In this document: one piece after another, positions 60,530 through 64,000 of the stretch
How positions within the stretch are numbered: the first letter of the stretch is position 1
How the letters are laid out: every line of letters begins with the position of its first letter
Assembly (NCBI GenBank): GCA_034231615.1
Contig: CM067310.1
Location: 637,501 to 701,500, forward strand
DNA length: 64,000 bases
Origin: Meghimatium bilineatum
Taxonomy: Eukaryota > Mollusca > Gastropoda > Stylommatophora > Philomycidae
Direction: 5' to 3'
Position numbers and translations under genes: made by a program
The notes under the pieces: generated by a model
What the model saw: the letters and a program-made list of their open reading frames with translations, nothing else
Told to the model about the DNA's origin: nothing
Database searches by the model: none

Positions 60530-61222
60530 ATATATCTGTTGTTGTGTGAATGGTTGGTTTGTTACATATCTGTTGTTGAGTAAATGTTTGGTTTGTTATA
60601 TATCTGTTGTTGAGTAAATGTTTGGTTTGTTATATATCTGTTGTTGAGTGAATGGTTTGTTATATATCTGTTGTTGAGTGAATGTTTGGTTTGTTATATA
60701 TCTGTTGTTGAGTGAATGTTTGGTTTGTTATATATCTGTTGTTGAGTGAATGTTTGGTTTGTTATATATCTGTTGTTGAGTGAATGTTTGGTTTGTTATA
60801 TATCTGTTGTTGAGTAAATGTTTGGTTTGTTATATATCTGTTGTTGAGTAAATGTTTGGTTTGTTATATATCTGTTGTTGAGTGAATGTTTGGTTTGTTA
60901 TATATCTGTTGTTGAGTAAATGTTTGGTTTGTTATATATCTGTTGTTGAGTGAATGTTTGGTTTGTTATATATCTGTTGTTGAGTAAATGTTTGGTTTGT
61001 TATATATCTGTTGTTGAGTGAATGTTTGGTTTGTTATATATCTGTTGTTGAGTAAATGTTTGGTTTGTTATATATCTGTTGTTGAGTGAATGTTTGGTTT
61101 GTTATATATCTGTTGTTGAGTAAATGTTTGGTTTGTTATATATCTGTTGTTGAGTGAATGTTTGGTTTGTTATATATCTGTTGTTGAGTAAATGTTTGGT
61201 TTGTTATATATTTGTTGTTGAT
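60530..61222. repeat. 34-bp minisatellite, about 20 copies, with dimer pattern
   Basis: TATATATCTGTTGTTGAGT(A/G)AATGTTTGGTTTGT. In the second half units with GTGAATG and GTAAATG alternate strictly (about 60870-61200), giving a 68-bp period. The flanks contain decayed units (60480-60530, 61222-61320). Confidence 0.96.
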
Positions 61223-61379
61223 ATATATATATGTTGATATATTTGGTAATCTTTTATGTTTTTGGGTGAAAATTTAGTTATTATATATTTGTTGTTGGGT
61301 GAATGTGTGGTTATTATTTGTACAGTTTGCCATCAACTTGTCACTTTTTTGTGTGCCTTTAAACTGAAGGTGTCCTCTT

Positions 61380-61665
61380 TGAAAATGCTATATGATCTTC
61401 TGCATCTTGCATTTTATCGGTCTGACACATCAGACTTCTGCATCTTGTATATTATCGGGATGGAGAATGGAATGCGCTGTGATATGATCTGCTTCTTTTG
61501 GTCTGACATATCAGACTTCTACACTGCTTCTGGATCACTGTCACTGTATGGGATCGGACAGCCAACTCCACCAAAAAAACCCTCCTGGTTAGCTATTATG
61601 ACATTCATGGTAGGTAAACAGTGTCACTGTTCTCTGCTCCCCATTGGGACCCAACAACTAAATGA
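61380..61665. repeat. Degenerate SINE with conserved core
   Basis: TCTGACACATCAGACTTCTG, then CACTGTATGGGATCGGACAG CCAACTCCACC, then TTAGCTATTATGACATTCAT GGTAGGTAAACAGTGTCACT GTTCTCTGCTCCCC. This parallels 23870-24052. The 161-codon + strand frame (61256-61741) runs through it and is not a gene. Confidence 0.65.
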
Positions 61666-61963
61666 TCTAGTCTTTCAGCATTATTGTGTTCATCTAACTA
61701 GTCCAGTACAGTTCAACATATACCAACTAGAAGTATTGTGAGTCAACCTACATATATAAGCTAAAAAGTAGTACAGGTCAAACTGGTATACAATAGCTAA
61801 ACTAAACTAGTACAGGCCAAACTGGGGTACATGTTATGCATTTGTGGCCTCATCAAGTAATAACAGTCCATTTTTTAAATAGTAGGTTTAATTTCATTGA
61901 ACTTCCATGATGCGTAAATAAAGTAAATTATGCTTCTGCTAGCGCTAACTCAATCTTCGTGTA

Positions 61964-62019
61964 ACGCACTGAGAGCCCCCACAACAGAGTTTTCCAGCAG
62001 GGAGGGGCTCTCAGTGCGT
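61964..62019. other. Perfect 16-bp hairpin
   Basis: ACGCACTGAGAGCCCC (61964-61979) and its exact inverse GGGGCTCTCAGTGCGT (62004-62019), loop 24 bp. GC-rich in an AT-rich setting. Outer bases AGCGC and AAGCGC add partial pairing. Could be a transposon end or a transcribed hairpin. Confidence 0.75.
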
Positions 62020-62209
62020 CAAGCGCAAATCGATAGTTGTATGCGCTTTTAGTGAAAGTTCATTTCGTTGAGTAATGTATGAGATTAGTTCTGTAAAAAG
62101 TAGGCCACACCAGCTAAACTAAACAGTGCAAGCCAAACTGGTATAGGTCAACTACTGAAGTTATATGTGTTATGCCATTGGTGGAAATAAAACCACAACT
62201 CATCTCAGT

Positions 62210-62300
62210 TCTCTGGACTACATCCTGCTGGAAATATAGTAGTACCATTGTCCTGCTACAAGAGAGACTCAGTGAAAGTTTGAGAGCAAATGCTTAAAAA
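62210..62300 (-). repeat. SINE S1 head, minus
   Basis: CTCTGGACTACATCCTGCTG GAAATATAGTAGTACCATTG TCCTGCTACAAGAGAGACTC and GTTTGAGAGCAAATG, the reverse complement of the SINE start. Confidence 0.8.
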
Positions 62301-62779
62301 AATGAAAACAGGTCAAATTACTATAATTTCAACCATACTAAAGTAGTATCAGTCACACTGGTATATACACACCCAGCCTAGCCATAGTTAAGGAAATAAA
62401 CTTTTTAAATAGTGGTCAGGATTATTTTTCAAATGCTTACCTGGTGAATTCCTTCATTTTTCATCTATACATCATGCTTCCTCTATACATGAGCTTATAT
62501 TAATATTTCTGGACATAAGTTGTGTTTACATTTGAATACCTGGAGTAATTTCATATTTTTGTGGTGATTGTATGAATATAATGTGTTATAAAAAAAATTT
62601 GGTATGTTTGTTGCATGTATTTTTGTTTTGCGTTTGCTGCATAATAATCAGCACGGATATTCTTGCAATTTTCACTGTGAGAGTAGGTATGTTGTGCCAC
62701 CATTATGCGCCTTGTAGGCCCAGCACAGCCAATTTCAGCATGTCTTGACACTTCGGGTGGGCTACCCTAACCTGTGATA

Positions 62780-63500
62780 GCCTTCCTATGTTTCAAGGGG
62801 ACGAATGTGTACTGACTCTGCACCGAGACGGTTTGTCCTTTACATCTATCTTGTACGAGGTGTTCCGCAGCCAGTGAACTTGTCTCATGTAATTAGACAT
62901 ATTGTCCCCATGTCCATCAGGTACTGAACCTTTTCTCATCAGCGGCCTGGTTTCGATTTAGGAAGAACTCGACAGAAGAGTTGGGCTCTGGCTCGTTCGC
63001 CCTCTTAGCCGAAGTATCGTTCACAAATGCCATGAACCCCTCGTCCAAGTCTGAGTCTCTGCACATATTTGGGAGCGCCAGGGACTAGCATTTGTTTCTC
63101 GAGCTGAACAGAGCTTGTCTTCTCGGACGGGTTGTGCATGTGCCCATCGGGTACTGAACATTTTCTCTTCCAGAAAAACTCGACAGTAGAGTTGGGATCA
63201 CAGATAACTAGAAGCTTGTCTCGAGCTAACAATACTTCCGTAATAGTTCAATTTTCGTGAAACGTTTTCCCGTTCTCTGTGCACATGGCACTTCCCTCTA
63301 GCATTGTGCTTCCCTGTCAGTATGTTATCCTTATGGTGATTGACGCAAGGATTCTTAATATTTCACGTAAAATCTGCATTTTCCACCACTCCAATGCCTC
63401 CGCCGTACTGTGACTTGACAGTGCTGCTGCATGTGTTGGCGCAGAGGTGTTGGAGATATTGCATGTCTTTTTTTTTTTAGTCAATTCTCTTTCCGTCTGC
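62780..63500. repeat. Dispersed repeat (8040 family), longest copy
   Basis: CCATCAGGTACTGAACCTTT TCTCATC, AAGAACTCGACAGAAGAGTT GGGCTCTGGCTCGTTCGCCC TCTTAGCCGAAG, CATGAACCCCTCGTCCAAGT CTGAGTCTCTGCACATATTT GGGAGCGCCAGGGACTAG, and a second, partial start at 63125. A TTTAAATAG-type flank (62520-62580) recurs at 63515-63570 (AAGTTGTGTTTA.ATTTGAAT .CCTGGAGTAA.TTCATATTT TTGTG), bracketing the copy. Confidence 0.7.
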
Positions 63501-63699
63501 TACCTCCTTGAAATAAGTTGTGTTTATATTTGAATGCCTGGAGTAACTTCATATTTTTGTGATAACTGAACTTTAGTATCTTTGTTTCATGTATTATTAC
63601 AACTGGATGGAGTATCAGACAGAACACAGGAGAGTGCATTTTGTGTTTGTAATTGACAGCAAAGCTGTAAAATTTGCATTTTTCTGAATATTTTTTAAG

Positions 63700-64000
63700 A
63701 TATTTGGGCTCATGATAATATACCCCTAATAGTGTACAAGTTTGTCAGGCTCATGATGATGATAGAGCCCCAATAGGGTACAAGTTTATCACTCTGGTCC
63801 CTCTCTGCCAGTTGGAGTAGTTTTACTTTTAACCCATTCAAACAATCAAGAGTGACATAGACAATCATGCTTCTCCGTAACTCTCTGTCTCTTGTGTTGT
63901 TAATAAGTTCATTTGGTGACTTCTTCTTGTGCCACAGTGACAACTAATCCAGAAATTTCTCTCTTCCTCTTGTCTCTTCTCCCCTTGATCTTTCCAGTGG
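63700..64000 (-). pseudogene. LINE 3' coding tail, running off the window
   Basis: The - strand reads SLWHKKKSPNELINNTRDRE LRRSMIVYVTLDCL, the same tail as 59540-59800. The element continues past position 64000. Confidence 0.65.

Noticed and set aside
61256..61741. 161-codon + strand frame
   Set aside because: Runs through decayed 34-bp units and a degenerate SINE core; no domain.

Overview
This is a eukaryotic (metazoan) window. It has short exons bounded by GT/AG introns, AT-rich non-coding DNA, and a dense load of SINEs, LINE relics, DNA-transposon relics and minisatellites. The style (non-LTR elements with an RNase H tail, a repeated tRNA/SINE system, very many 20-60 bp tandem arrays) suggests a lophotrochozoan, most likely a mollusc. 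The species cannot be told from the sequence. I see no operons, prokaryotic genes, CRISPR arrays or rRNA. LAYOUT: (1) 1-5.7 kb holds the last three exons of an unrecognised, probably nuclear, coiled-coil and basic protein on the + strand, ending with a stop at 4868-4870. (2) 5.7-18.4 kb is intergenic: a 1.3 kb satellite built from a SINE fragment, a 27-bp array, LINE pieces and a dead piggyBac transposase. (3) 18.5-19.1 kb is an orphan + strand coding exon of about 194 codons with a good donor site, unrecognised. (4) 26.3-58.4 kb is a DGAT1 (diacylglycerol O-acyltransferase 1) gene on the + strand. Fourteen exons splice into one uninterrupted frame of 403 codons plus stop, with the FYKDWWN motif and the catalytic His in FFHE. 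Its N-terminal exon, with the conserved region before the first helix, was not found. (5) 58.4-64 kb is downstream: 3' UTR, LINE tails, a long 34-bp array and dispersed repeats. DGAT1 is the endoplasmic reticulum MBOAT enzyme that makes triacylglycerol from diacylglycerol and acyl-CoA. Nothing else in the window is clearly a pathway partner. The rest of the content is repeat biology. The clearest items are: a LINE nested in an older LINE with an 11-bp target duplication; a fold-back element with a 13-bp target duplication inside a dead reverse transcriptase; a satellite derived from a SINE; an array that multiplies a splice-donor-like sequence just after a DGAT1 exon; a decayed copy of part of a DGAT1 exon in the following intron; and dispersed-repeat pairs that show a minisatellite before and after expansion. 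I found no convincing new multi-gene system. The repeat architecture around DGAT1 is the most unusual aspect.
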